DNA of 64,000 nucleotides from CAJQQY01 sp045106765 (GCA_045106765.1 JBGCFD010000166.1:1-64000); one strand, 5' to 3'. Shown: positions 53,213 through 62,067, counted from the first letter of the stretch. A program made the numbers and translations. The notes: a model not told the origin generated them from the letters alone.

Positions 53213-54046
53213 CTATCTATTGATAATCATCTTCTCTGAAACAAGTGCTCCATCTTTCTCAATGGTATACATATAAATTCCATTCGCTAATCGACCTCCG
53301 TCAAATTCATGATTATTTGTTCCCTCATAGACAGAAATTACTTCTCGGTGAATTTCATTTCCAACTAAATCAAATACTCGGAAAATTAAATCATCTGAAC
53401 GGTCAGCAACGATTTCGATATAAGTAAAATCACTAAATGGATTAGGTACATTCCGAATCGAAAATGTCTCAGCTAAAAGATCATCTGCCGAATCAACAAA
53501 GCAATTAGCATCACCTTCTGCCTTGACATGAAAAAAGTAATTTCCATCAGCTTGAGGAAATAAAGGATCTGGCAAAGTCACCGTTTGTGGATTTCCAATC
53601 AAGACTAAATCATCACTATAGATAGTCATCTCAATTTTTAAATCAGAAACACCAACGGCCTCTGGAGATCCAAATATCGTGATGCATGCCAAAGAATCCG
53701 CTGGAACAAATACACCTGAAGACGGAGTAAAACTATATTCCATTCCTGATGGTAAATTAATAATTGCTCCAGCTTCTGCCACAATTATAGAATCGATTGT
53801 CGCTGTAAATCCTGCTATGGTAATTGTCTCTGGAATTTTTATCGTCCAAGTAAAATAGTATGGAGTATTTACACAAGCTGTATCTTGAATACCTCCATTT
53901 GGATTGGTGTCTTCATTATAAGGAGCAGGATATACTCCAAATGTAGAATCTTGATATTGTACATTTGGTACACAACCATCTGATTGAGCATTGGTAGAAT
54001 TCATCAAAAAGAATGAAAATAAACTTAACAGTAATAATTTTTTCAT
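53213..54046 (-). CDS. Secreted protein with type A T9SS signal
   Basis: The 277-aa product has a signal peptide (about 1-20) and a beta-rich middle with few motifs, including Y-Q-D-S-T-F-G-V-Y-P-A-P-Y-N-E-D near residue 30. The C-terminal 80 residues are a type A T9SS sorting domain (N-V-P-N-P-F-S-D-F to S-E-K-M-I-I-N-R). Its N-terminal half resembles the start of the PKD protein downstream, where a threefold structure (T-Y-L-D-T ... P-A-D-S/E) is also seen, so the two may be related. Function unknown. Confidence 0.88.
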   Translation of the reverse strand: MKKLLLLSLFSFFLMNSTNAQSDGCVPNVQYQDSTFGVYPAPYNEDTNPNGGIQDTACVNTPYYFTWTIKIPETITIAGFTATIDSIIVAEAGAIINLPSGMEYSFTPSSGVFVPADSLACITIFGSPEAVGVSDLKIEMTIYSDDLVLIGNPQTVTLPDPLFPQADGNYFFHVKAEGDANCFVDSADDLLAETFSIRNVPNPFSDFTYIEIVADRSDDLIFRVFDLVGNEIHREVISVYEGTNNHEFDGGRLANGIYMYTIEKDGALVSEKMIINR

Positions 54047-54400
54047 GTGAATAGTTTAAAGATTTTTAAATAAATGAAAATAACATTCCCCATTTCACTT
54101 TGGAGATATATTTATTAAGAGAATAAATTTTGTAATGTGGATTTCCCAATAAATCCTATTGGGTAAAGTTAGGTAGGTATTTCTAGAATATGTAACGTAA
54201 AGTTAGAAAAAAATATGATAGGTTTTTACAATTTATTTTAAAAAAAATGGGTTAGGTAAAAAATTAAATGTTTATTTTTTTTGAAAAAAACATTTTACAA
54301 TTCAATTTTTCTTCTACTTTTGTTTTCTAATTACCTAAATCCTACCCTATAGCATGAACATCCGTTTATCTAATTTTTAATTTTTCAAACCTTTTACAAC
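54047..54400. other. Divergent promoter region before TonB receptor
   Basis: This 354-bp gap separates the T9SS cargo gene (minus) from the TonB receptor gene (plus). It holds a short perfect hairpin, CCCAAT...ATTGGG (54145-54163), and a TACTTTTG match to the -7 element (54315-54322) without a -33 TTG at the usual distance. No coding sequence was seen. Confidence 0.5.
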
Positions 54401-56740
54401 ATGCATCACATTTATTATAAATCGCTGATTATCAGCACTTTATTAGTCTTGTCCACCTTGGATATTTTTGCACAAACGGCTACCATCAAAGGGGTAATTA
54501 TGGATAGAGAGCTAAATGAACCGCTTATTTCTGCAACTATTTCTGATCAAAATGGCAATGGGGTTACCTCTGACATGGATGGAAATTATGAACTTAATTT
54601 ACCTCCAGGAAAAAATAATATCTCTTTTAGTTATATCGGATTTAAAACAATAATTAAAGAGGTTAATCTTTCTACTGACGAAATTCTGGTTTTAAATATT
54701 GATTTAGGGATAGAAACCAACCTTCTTCAAACTGCCACGGTTACAAGTGGAAAATATGAAAAACCACTAGCTGAAGCTACTATTTCTCTTGAAGTGCTCA
54801 AGCCTCGATTATTAGAAAGTACGAATAGTACTTCTGTAGATGACCTGTTAGGGAAAATTCCTGGAGTTACGATGGTCTCTAATCAACCTAATATCAGAGG
54901 TGGTTCAGGTTGGTCTTATGGTGCTGGAAATCGGGTGTTATTATTATTAGATGATATTCCTGCGCTTCAAGCTGATGCAGGATTAGCACAATGGGATGAT
55001 CTTCCTGTAGAAAATATAGCTCAAATCGAAGTCGTCAAAGGAGCCGCTTCTGCATTATATGGTTCGTCTGCGCTAAACGGAATTATCAATGTGCGGACTG
55101 CTTACGCTACTTCAAAACCAGTCACGAAATTTTCTGCCTTTTATACGATGTATGATGACCCAAAAGATATTGCAAAAATTTGGTGGGATAGCATTCAATT
55201 AAATTTGGAAGATTCTACCTATAGCAAACACTCGAATAAATTTTCCGATCAACCATTTGAATACGGTTTTAATTTTGCTCATCGCCAGAAGTTTGGCAAA
55301 TTAGATTTAGTCTTGGGAGGTAATTATTTGGATCGATCAAGTTTTAGAAAAGAGACTTTTTCTCGATATGGAAGATTTTCTTTAGGAACTAGATATCGAG
55401 TGAATGATAATTTGACCATAGGTTTTAATTCGAATTTTAATCCTGGCGAAAGTGCTAGTTTCTTTCTTTGGGAAAATGGAAACGAAGGAGCATACAAGCC
55501 TTCTCCTCTAGGAGGTTCGATCAATTCCTCCAAAAGATTTCGATTTACAATTGATCCATTTGTAAATTATTTTGATAAATCAGGAAATAGACATCGACTA
55601 ACTGGGAGATGGTATAATGTCAACAATAACAATAATGATAATCGATCCAACACTTCTAAACTTTTTTATGGCGAATATCAATTTCAAAAAAAATGGACCG
55701 AACATGATTTAGTGATGTCGGCAGGTTTGGTTTCCAATTCTGTTTTCGTGGAAGCAGAACTCTATGGAGATACGACTTACACAAGTCAAAATTATGCTAC
55801 TTATCTTCAAGTGGAAAAAAAGTTTTTTGACAAATTAAATATTTCGTTGGGTGCTAGGTATGAACAGAATACTACTCGTAGCCCTGAGGAAATAGTTGCA
55901 GGGAATTTTAGAGATACCATTCCTAATGGGAAAATTTCAGAAGGAAAACCTGTATTTCGAATCGGTGCAAACTATCAACTAGGCAAAGCAACCTACTTAC
56001 GTGCATCTTGGGGTCAAGGCTATCGCTACCCTACTATTGCGGAACAATTTATTTTTACGAATGCTGGAGGATTAAATATTTTTCCAAATCCAAGCCTAAA
56101 ATCTGAAACAGGTTGGTCTTCTGAAATTGGAGTAAAACAAGGTTTCAAAATAGCCAACTGGAATGGATATATAGATGTTGCAGCCTTCTGGTCAGAGTAT
56201 CAAGGCATGATGGAATTTCAATCAGTACCAATTGGTTTCTTTGCCTTCCAATCGCTTAATATTGGTGATACTAGAATCATTGGTACAGAGTTAAGCATTA
56301 ATGGTTTTGGAAAAATAGGTAATGTAACTACCTATCTATTAGCCGGTTATACATATATTGATCCAATATATACCAATACATCTATTGATGCTCAGTCGAG
56401 TTCTGAAACCAATATCCTTAAATATCGAAATAAACATTCTTTAAAATTTGATCTCGAATTTCGATATAAAAAATTCATTCTTGGTACTGGTTACATCTAC
56501 AATTCAAATGTAGAAGCGATTGATCGAGCTTTACAATTACCGCTATTTGGAATTGCTCAATACAGAGCGGAAAATGATAATGGCTATGGCAATATGGATT
56601 TCAGATTGGCATATTCATTTACTAAAAAATTCAAGCTAGCATTTATTTCTAAAAATGCTTTGAATAATGAATATATGGTTCGCCCTGGAACTTTGGAAGC
56701 ACCGAGGAGTTTCACACTTCGGGCGGATTATACGTTTTAG
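54401..56740 (+). CDS. TonB-dependent outer-membrane receptor
   Basis: A 779-aa receptor with a signal peptide (about 1-24). A carboxypeptidase-regulatory-like domain (about 27-110; I-K-G-V-I-M-D, L-N-E-P-L-I-S-A-T-I) is followed by a plug (about 125-235; V-D-D-L-L-G-K-I-P-G-V, I-R-G-G, V-L-L-L-L-D-D-I-P, I-A-Q-I-E-V-V-K-G-A-A-S-A-L-Y-G). A 22-strand barrel ends in a terminal aromatic (A-D-Y-T-F). It would import a TonB-dependent ligand such as a siderophore, cobalamin or other large nutrient; no SusD partner is adjacent, so glycan uptake of the SusCD kind is unlikely. Confidence 0.92.
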   Translation: MHHIYYKSLIISTLLVLSTLDIFAQTATIKGVIMDRELNEPLISATISDQNGNGVTSDMDGNYELNLPPGKNNISFSYIGFKTIIKEVNLSTDEILVLNIDLGIETNLLQTATVTSGKYEKPLAEATISLEVLKPRLLESTNSTSVDDLLGKIPGVTMVSNQPNIRGGSGWSYGAGNRVLLLLDDIPALQADAGLAQWDDLPVENIAQIEVVKGAASALYGSSALNGIINVRTAYATSKPVTKFSAFYTMYDDPKDIAKIWWDSIQLNLEDSTYSKHSNKFSDQPFEYGFNFAHRQKFGKLDLVLGGNYLDRSSFRKETFSRYGRFSLGTRYRVNDNLTIGFNSNFNPGESASFFLWENGNEGAYKPSPLGGSINSSKRFRFTIDPFVNYFDKSGNRHRLTGRWYNVNNNNNDNRSNTSKLFYGEYQFQKKWTEHDLVMSAGLVSNSVFVEAELYGDTTYTSQNYATYLQVEKKFFDKLNISLGARYEQNTTRSPEEIVAGNFRDTIPNGKISEGKPVFRIGANYQLGKATYLRASWGQGYRYPTIAEQFIFTNAGGLNIFPNPSLKSETGWSSEIGVKQGFKIANWNGYIDVAAFWSEYQGMMEFQSVPIGFFAFQSLNIGDTRIIGTELSINGFGKIGNVTTYLLAGYTYIDPIYTNTSIDAQSSSETNILKYRNKHSLKFDLEFRYKKFILGTGYIYNSNVEAIDRALQLPLFGIAQYRAENDNGYGNMDFRLAYSFTKKFKLAFISKNALNNEYMVRPGTLEAPRSFTLRADYTF

Positions 56741-56771
56741 TTAAACGGTTAATCAGGCGATAAAAAAAATT

Positions 56772-56990
56772 AAACTACTCCGCAGCAAGCTGATGGAGAA
56801 AAAAAAAAACAGTTTCATAGATATCAATATAGAATTTCATCATATAGGCACATAGAAAACATAGAATTTCACCTATGTTTTCTATGTGCCTATATGGTGA
56901 AAAAAATTGGTCGTGGAGGTATTTTTTCACTTATGAGATATCATTGCTGCTGTTGCACCCGATGCAAGCATCGGGGAATTCTTTAGATTA
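56772..56990 (+). repeat. Long direct repeat, copy 1
   Basis: This ~219-bp sequence matches 59442-59630 at most positions. Shared words include ACTACTCCGCAGCAAGCTGA, ATAGATATCAATATAGAATT, TTGGTCGTGGAGG and TGTTGCACCCGATGCAAGCA. This copy is longer because it holds the complete family A palindrome. Confidence 0.85.
56841..56896. repeat. Dispersed palindrome, family A, copy 3
   Basis: A perfect 24-bp stem (CATATAGGCACATAGAAAAC... at 56841-56864 and its complement at 56873-56896) with an 8-base loop. It is the best-preserved copy of the family and is part of the long direct repeat. Confidence 0.85.
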
Positions 56991-57047
56991 AATCGTAAAG
57001 TCCTGATTACCTGATCAACCGTTTAACTATTTAACTAATCGACCAAC

Positions 57048-58421
57048 TCACATCGCAAAGTCCGGCTTCCGCTTCATCCACTTCCCTCTTGTAAAATCTG
57101 GAAAATTCATCGGCTGACTTCCTGTCGCAATACTTTGCTCAGACAAACAAGTAATTGCCATCCAAGAAGCTGCATCGTATACATCAATCGGAGGATTCTT
57201 TTTGTTTTTTACAGACTCTACGAAATCATTGATAACGAAAAAATCCATTCCTCCATGTCCAGCCCCAGCAGCTTGGCTTTCATATTTTTTCCAAAGCGGA
57301 TGATCATATTTTTCTAAATAAGGTTTAGCATCTTCCCAACGATGTGGATTTGGACTCACTCCTTCGAGGTACAAAGATTTATTCACCGCCATCCAAATTC
57401 CTTTCGAACCTTGCACTCTAAATCCTAAAGAATAAGGTCTTGGCAAATTAGTATCATGACTTAAAATAATTGACTCACCTTTAAAAGTTTTAATCACCGT
57501 CGTCGTCACATCACCTAATTTAAAATCAACTTTTGCATTAGGGTGATCCTTCCCGCCCTTCGGATGATCGACTACATAATTATGTAAACCTCTTGCTTTC
57601 GAAGAAGTAGAAGTCAAATGCATAAATCGATTTCCTCGATTAATATTAGTGTACATCGCAACAGGCCCTATTCCATGCGTCGGATACAAATCTCCATCTC
57701 GATAAACAGAATGATTCGTTCGCCATTTTGATTCACTAAAACCAGTTTCTCCAAATTCAACTCCTGAACCATAAGGTGTTTTTCCATCATTAAATTTTAC
57801 ATGTCGCAAATCATGTTGGTAGCCACCTTCCAGATGAATCATTTCTCCAAACATTCCTTTCCGAACCATATTTAAAATTGCCATCACATCTCGTCGATAA
57901 CATACATTTTCCAAAAACATACAAGGCACTCCCGTCTCTTCATAAGCATTCACAAAATCCCAACATTCTTGAATATCCGTTGCACCACAAACTTCTACCG
58001 CTGCAAATTTTCCAGCACGCATCGCTGCCACCGCCATCGGAACATGTAATATCCAAGGTGTTGCAATTAAAACAGCATCAACTTCTGACATTTCCAACAT
58101 CTTAAGATATGCTTCTTCGCCATCTCCGAAAGTTGTAGGTATTTTTTGCCCAGCTTTCACGACTAGATTTTTTGCTCGAATTAATGATGGAGCATAAGTA
58201 TCACAAAGTGCCACCACATTACAATCTTTTCTTTTCAATAATAACCCCAGCAAACCTGTTCCTCGCTCTCCCAAACCAATTACTCCGATATTCACTTTCC
58301 GATCATCTTTTCTTTGCAAAAAACTTGGAGCTTCTCCAGATGCACTAAGTGGTAAACCCAATCCTGCTCCTGCCAAAGCAGAGGTGGTAATAAAATTCCT
58401 TCTGTTGATTTTCTTTTCCAT
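57048..58421 (-). CDS. GH109-like NAD-dependent glycosidase (Gfo/Idh/MocA fold)
   Basis: The N-terminus has a Tat-like signal (N-R-R-N-F-I-T-T-S-A, about 6-15, then a hydrophobic Gly/Leu stretch). A Rossmann domain follows (V-I-G-L-G-E-R-G-T-G, about 46-55; A-L-C-D near 70). The C-terminal half matches the alpha-N-acetylgalactosaminidase group: G-G-Y-Q-H-D-L-R-H-V, K-W-R-T-N-H-S-V, D-L-Y-P-T-H-G-I-G-P-V-A, G-K-D-H-P-N-A-K-V and L-P-R-P-Y-S-L-G-F-R-V-Q-G. GH109 enzymes cleave glycosides by NAD-dependent redox chemistry. It is probably periplasmic. The match is from memory of the family; a plain oxidoreductase is the alternative. Confidence 0.85.
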   Translation of the reverse strand: MEKKINRRNFITTSALAGAGLGLPLSASGEAPSFLQRKDDRKVNIGVIGLGERGTGLLGLLLKRKDCNVVALCDTYAPSLIRAKNLVVKAGQKIPTTFGDGEEAYLKMLEMSEVDAVLIATPWILHVPMAVAAMRAGKFAAVEVCGATDIQECWDFVNAYEETGVPCMFLENVCYRRDVMAILNMVRKGMFGEMIHLEGGYQHDLRHVKFNDGKTPYGSGVEFGETGFSESKWRTNHSVYRDGDLYPTHGIGPVAMYTNINRGNRFMHLTSTSSKARGLHNYVVDHPKGGKDHPNAKVDFKLGDVTTTVIKTFKGESIILSHDTNLPRPYSLGFRVQGSKGIWMAVNKSLYLEGVSPNPHRWEDAKPYLEKYDHPLWKKYESQAAGAGHGGMDFFVINDFVESVKNKKNPPIDVYDAASWMAITCLSEQSIATGSQPMNFPDFTRGKWMKRKPDFAM

Positions 58422-58472
58422 AATTTGTTAGTTTTGAGCAAGATATAAAATCGAAATTAAATAACCTTCAAA

Positions 58473-58940
58473 ATGCAGATTCAAATTTATACAGATGGAA
58501 GTTGTCATACTCAACAAAGAGTTGGAGGTTGGGCCGCAATTATTTTATGGAAAAAAGAAAAAATAGAACTAAAAGGTTTTGTAAAAGATACCACTCATAA
58601 TGCGATGGAAATTTTAGCGGTACTTAAAGCATTAGATTTTTTAGAAAAAAACAATAACAATACATTTACAAAAATAGAAATAGTTTCTGATAGCCAATAC
58701 GTAGTAAGAATTCTAGAAAGAAAGGAAAAACTAAAAGCGAAGAGTTTTTTAACAAAAAAAGGAAACCTAATTCGAAATGTGGAATTGGTAAAAAAATTAA
58801 TTGAACGAATCGAAACCCTTCCACTTATTTTTACAAAAATAAAAGCGCATCAAAAAGCGACGGATAAAATTAATTATAATCGAGTGGTGGATCATTTGGC
58901 GAGAAATGAAGTGCGAAAAATTGTAAATCTCAATCACTAA
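58473..58940 (+). CDS. rnhA: Ribonuclease HI
   Basis: A 155-aa type 1 RNase H that cuts RNA in RNA-DNA hybrids. The four catalytic acids are visible: D8 (I-Y-T-D-G-S), E46 (N-A-M-E-I-L-A), D73 (S-D-S-Q-Y-V) and D140 (V-V-D-H-L-A-R-N-E). An Asn run at about 60-63 sits where the dispersed 18-base word is inserted (58656-58671, read N-N-T-F-T). The surrounding sequence aligns in length with the family, so the word replaces or lengthens a loop between E46 and D73 without breaking the frame. Confidence 0.93.
   Translation: MQIQIYTDGSCHTQQRVGGWAAIILWKKEKIELKGFVKDTTHNAMEILAVLKALDFLEKNNNNTFTKIEIVSDSQYVVRILERKEKLKAKSFLTKKGNLIRNVELVKKLIERIETLPLIFTKIKAHQKATDKINYNRVVDHLARNEVRKIVNLNH
58656..58671 (+). 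repeat. Oriented 18-base word, copy 3
   Basis: AACAATACATTTACAA, with CAAT before and AA after, matches copy 1 over 22 bases. Here it is inside rnhA, in frame. Confidence 0.8.
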
Positions 58941-58990
58941 TTCCAGTCAAAAATGTATCTTTAAAAATCTGAAAATAAAAAAGCATAAAT

Positions 58991-59419
58991 ATGAAAAAAA
59001 GTATATTATTATTCTTTTCACTTCTCACTTTTATAAGTTGTTCAAAGGAGGAGGATACTCAAAATATTCTAGGAAAATGGAGTGCTCAAGAAGAAATTAT
59101 TTATCATACTAATAATGTTTTCGCTTCAGAGTTCACTTCCTCTTTTGAAATAGATTTTAAAGAAAATGGAGAAGGAATATCAAATCAAGCATCTTCCTCT
59201 TTCAAAGAAATTCATTGGGTCGCAGATGAATTAGAAAATATTGCATTTATTATTAAAGCATTTACGCTTCAAAATGGAGAAGTCATTTATAGTACACAAA
59301 AGTTTGATATGGAAAAAAATACAACATCGGAACAAATATGGAAGAGGAAGGTTTCTTATTCGAATTCAGCGAGTGGCGATCTCGAAGAACAATTTATCAC
59401 ATGGACTTTAACAAGATAA
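58991..59419 (+). CDS. Lipocalin-like lipoprotein
   Basis: The 142-aa product has a lipoprotein signal with lipobox F-I-S-C (Cys at about 17). The mature part is a small beta-barrel candidate that starts with N-I-L-G-K-W-S-A, the G-x-W opening typical of Bacteroidota lipocalin-like lipoproteins, and continues with amphipathic strands (F-E-I-D-F-K-E-N-G-E-G). Function is unknown; small hydrophobic ligand binding is only a guess. It lies 50 bp after rnhA. Confidence 0.75.
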   Translation: MKKSILLFFSLLTFISCSKEEDTQNILGKWSAQEEIIYHTNNVFASEFTSSFEIDFKENGEGISNQASSSFKEIHWVADELENIAFIIKAFTLQNGEVIYSTQKFDMEKNTTSEQIWKRKVSYSNSASGDLEEQFITWTLTR

Positions 59420-59441
59420 TTTCTACTTAAAAACAGAAAAT

Positions 59442-59630
59442 TGAACTACTCCGCAGCAAGCTGACGGAGAATCAAAAAAAACAGTTTCATAGATATCAAT
59501 ATAGAATTTCACCTATGTTTTCTATCTGCCTATATAGTGAAAAAAAATTGGTCGTGGAGGGATTTTTCACTTATGAAATATCATTGCTACTGTTGCACCC
59601 GATGCAAGCATCGGGGAATTCTTTAAATTA
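59442..59630 (+). repeat. Long direct repeat, copy 2
   Basis: This ~189-bp copy aligns with 56772-56990 but lacks about 32 bases, the left arm of the family A palindrome. The missing part is exactly bounded by AGAATTTCA words, as expected for a deletion between short direct repeats. The remaining right arm is at 59508-59541. Confidence 0.85.
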
Positions 59631-59635
59631 AAAAA

Positions 59636-60358
59636 TTACTGTTGTAATATTTTCAGTAATAATACACTCAACTCCTTCCCTCTCGTCAACGTCATCATAT
59701 GAGAACCACCCTCAATTAAGTAGTCATATTTCACTTTTTTAATAGGAAGTGTATTATCCTTATTTCCATGTATATGAATTATTTTTTCATCATAACTCAC
59801 TCGTTTCCAATTAATTATCATATTAACCGAGCGTTTCATAAATCGTTTATCTTTATCCTCCAACATACTTTTAAACGTTTCCTTTTCTTTATTTCGATCA
59901 GGCTCGACTATGGGTTGCATTACTTTTGCGCCCCATTTCATCATTCCTTTTGGCACTAATTTATGAATCGGAATCACTCTTTGAAAACGATATCGTTGTG
60001 GCAATTCTTTCCGGCATTTTGCGCTCGAAATGATGATTGTTTTTTCAGGATTTAAAAAATCAGTCATCTCCGTCGCCAACATTCCGCCGAGCGATGTTCC
60101 CATCAAAACAAATGATTGAGTGGTGTCAATTTGAGTCGCCAACCTTCGAGCATAGGCTTCCATTTTTTCTCCACGATTTGGAATTTCATATTTCACAAAA
60201 CGCACTTCATAATTTTTACCTAAATCAATATTATTAAAAAGGCGGTGATCTGCACCTTGTCCCGGAATATAATAAACTATCATTTTAGTATTTTCATTTT
60301 GAGAAAAAACAATACATTTACAAAATGTAAAAAAATATATAAATAGTATCTTTTTCAT
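59636..60358 (-). CDS. Secreted alpha/beta hydrolase
   Basis: The product (about 240 aa from ATG 60358) has a signal peptide M-K-K-I-L-F to F-S-Q. The fold shows Y-I-P-G-Q-G-A-D-H (oxyanion region), the nucleophile elbow G-T-S-L-G-G (Ser) and a late Asp/His pair (H-G-N-K-D-N ... G-G-S-H-M), so the catalytic triad is complete. It could be an esterase or lipase-like enzyme. A TTG at 60394 would add 12 residues overlapping the upstream gene. The dispersed 18-base word lies in its signal-peptide region. It is 11 bp behind the DUF3052 gene. Confidence 0.87.
   Translation of the reverse strand: MKKILFIYFFTFCKCIVFSQNENTKMIVYYIPGQGADHRLFNNIDLGKNYEVRFVKYEIPNRGEKMEAYARRLATQIDTTQSFVLMGTSLGGMLATEMTDFLNPEKTIIISSAKCRKELPQRYRFQRVIPIHKLVPKGMMKWGAKVMQPIVEPDRNKEKETFKSMLEDKDKRFMKRSVNMIINWKRVSYDEKIIHIHGNKDNTLPIKKVKYDYLIEGGSHMMTLTRGKELSVLLLKILQQ
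60309..60324 (+). repeat. Oriented 18-base word, copy 4
   Basis: AACAATACATTTACAA at 60309-60324 lies inside the signal-peptide codons of the minus-strand hydrolase gene (read antisense as F-C-K-C-I-V-F). Confidence 0.8.
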
Positions 60359-60368
60359 AAAATTAGAC

Positions 60369-60776
60369 TTACCTATTTTCCTTCCTCCAAACAATTTTCA
60401 ATCCCGACCATTTTTCATCTACCGCACAAACTTTTATATCAACCAATCCATTCGCCAAAGCAGTATTGCGAATCACATCCTCATTCAAGTCAGTTGGAAT
60501 CTTCGACGCCTTTTTATACCATGACACCCAGATCATTCCATCCTTTTTAATTTCATCTTTTATTTTAAAGAATGATTTCTCAAAAGTTTTGATATCCTTG
60601 GCAAAAAGATGAATAAAATCTACCTCCCTACTTTTCCGTTGCAAAATTTTTACATCGTCAGGTAACTCACCGAGTAGATCAAAATAATTCTCTGGTGAAT
60701 AGATTAACCGAATTCGAAAATTGTTTTTGATCCCCAGTTTTTTAACCAATGGAATCTTAGAATAACCACTTGACAT
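60369..60776 (-). CDS. DUF3052-like protein
   Basis: A 135-aa protein with the DUF3052 start G-Y-S-K-I-P-L-V-K-K-L-G-I-K and the middle Y-F-D-L-L-G-E-L-P-D-D-V. The later D-F-I-H-L-F and G-M-I-W-V-S-W-Y-K-K-A-S-K segments also fit that family. It is cytoplasmic, without membrane segments. Function is not known. It is followed 11 bp later by the hydrolase gene on the same strand. Confidence 0.85.
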   Translation of the reverse strand: MSSGYSKIPLVKKLGIKNNFRIRLIYSPENYFDLLGELPDDVKILQRKSREVDFIHLFAKDIKTFEKSFFKIKDEIKKDGMIWVSWYKKASKIPTDLNEDVIRNTALANGLVDIKVCAVDEKWSGLKIVWRKENR

Positions 60777-60881
60777 CTTTAGGATATTTTAAATTAAAAA
60801 TACAAAGGAAATTTAGTATTTTTCTAAATATTAAAACCTCAAATCTGAAGATTTTTTTATTCATTAGAAAACAAGAATACC

Positions 60882-61898
60882 ATGGATTTTTTCAAAAAAG
60901 CAAAAAGTCTAATTATCCCAAAAGTTGATTTTGAAGATCAACTAAATTCTACTGTCAATAAATTGGGAGATTCGTTTTTTGAAAAATTGGAAACGGTTCT
61001 CGAAGAACGAAAAAATGATTTAAATAATTCTAATCTTTCTCAAAATCAAATTGATGAAGTCATCAAAAATTATGCTCAACAAAATATGATGATTGCAGCT
61101 TCGGCAGCAACAGCTCCTGGTCCACTTGGAGTAGTCGCAATGGTATTTGAAATTACTGGTGTGGTGGGGAACCAATTAAAAATGACGTACGATATTGCTT
61201 GTGCTTATGACAAAGAAGATTTGATCAATCGAGATTTATTGATTGATATTCCATTACATGCGATGGGGATTGAAACGAATTTGGACCAGATTCAAAATGC
61301 CTCACCCACAGAAATGTTAGAATCTACACCAGAACTTTTAAAAGAAAAAGCTACACAACTTGCCAAAGAAATTGCCACAAAATCTGCTAAAAAATCACTC
61401 GTAAAATTTATCCCAGTTGCAGGTTCTATTTTAATGGCTGTTTGGACAAAATCAAATACTAGAAAAGTAAGCAATGCAGCTGTTTATTTTTTTGATAAAA
61501 ATAAAACCCTAAAAGTAGATAAAAAACCAATTGAAAAAATCGACCATTTACTTATAGAAAAATTACACTTGCAAGCCCTCTTAAATTTGATGAAAGCCGA
61601 TTCTTTAAATTCTCAAGAGGAAATTGAATTCATTGCTCCTATGATCGAACATTCTAATTTGGATGAAAAAAGTAAAACTGAATTGATGACTAGTTTACAT
61701 ACAGATCAATTCTATTCCATTGATTTTCAAGCATTTAAAAATGCACCTGATGAAAAGGAGGCTTTAATAACTGACCTAGTGATTTTATATAAACGGGATA
61801 AAGTAACTCATCAAAATGAAATAAAATATATTCAAGAAACGGGCAAAACTTTAGGATTCGAATTAGAATATATTAATGATTTGTTGTCAGAAGAATAA
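60882..61898 (+). CDS. EcsC-like/TerB-like two-domain protein
   Basis: The first 200 residues resemble EcsC-like proteins: an Ala/Gly-rich amphipathic region (M-I-A-A-S-A-A-T-A-P-G-P-L-G-V-V) and a second one (F-I-P-V-A-G-S-I-L-M-A-V) likely to touch the membrane. The last 110 residues resemble a TerB-type helical domain (A-L-L-N-L-M-K-A-D-S-L-N-S-Q-E-E, with acidic residues spaced as in TerB metal binding, and a similar second half). Both are by-eye matches. TerB-like domains are linked to stress and membrane processes. There is no ter cluster here. Confidence 0.6.
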   Translation: MDFFKKAKSLIIPKVDFEDQLNSTVNKLGDSFFEKLETVLEERKNDLNNSNLSQNQIDEVIKNYAQQNMMIAASAATAPGPLGVVAMVFEITGVVGNQLKMTYDIACAYDKEDLINRDLLIDIPLHAMGIETNLDQIQNASPTEMLESTPELLKEKATQLAKEIATKSAKKSLVKFIPVAGSILMAVWTKSNTRKVSNAAVYFFDKNKTLKVDKKPIEKIDHLLIEKLHLQALLNLMKADSLNSQEEIEFIAPMIEHSNLDEKSKTELMTSLHTDQFYSIDFQAFKNAPDEKEALITDLVILYKRDKVTHQNEIKYIQETGKTLGFELEYINDLLSEE

Positions 61899-62067
61899 AA
61901 TTTCCTTTGTTTTGCTCTTTAAAGTATTTGAATAGAGTTTATTCTAAATAGAATTGTATGTGAAAACGTCAAACGAATAAATTCTAATTTTTTTTCCTTA
62001 AAAAATTATGAAAGATTGATTTTTAGATTTAACTACGGTTTTTAAATAATTTAAGTTTACCTACTAT

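Larger units (their letters stand above)
56741..57047. other. Gap between TonB receptor and GH109-like gene
   Basis: This 307-bp gap between convergent genes is mostly the direct-repeat copy described separately, including the family A palindrome. I see no coding sequence. Confidence 0.6.

Noticed and set aside
54280..54322. Promoter of the TonB receptor gene (TTTG and TACTTTTG)
   Set aside because: The spacing is about 31 bp, too long for the TTG/TAnnTTTG type; only the -7-like element is noted.
56772..59630. Composite transposon bounded by the long direct repeats
   Set aside because: No transposase or integrase lies within or beside the segment, and the repeats show no visible terminal inverted ends or target duplication.
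60359..60394. TTG start for the alpha/beta hydrolase
   Set aside because: It overlaps the end of the upstream gene and hides a normal signal peptide that begins at ATG 60358.
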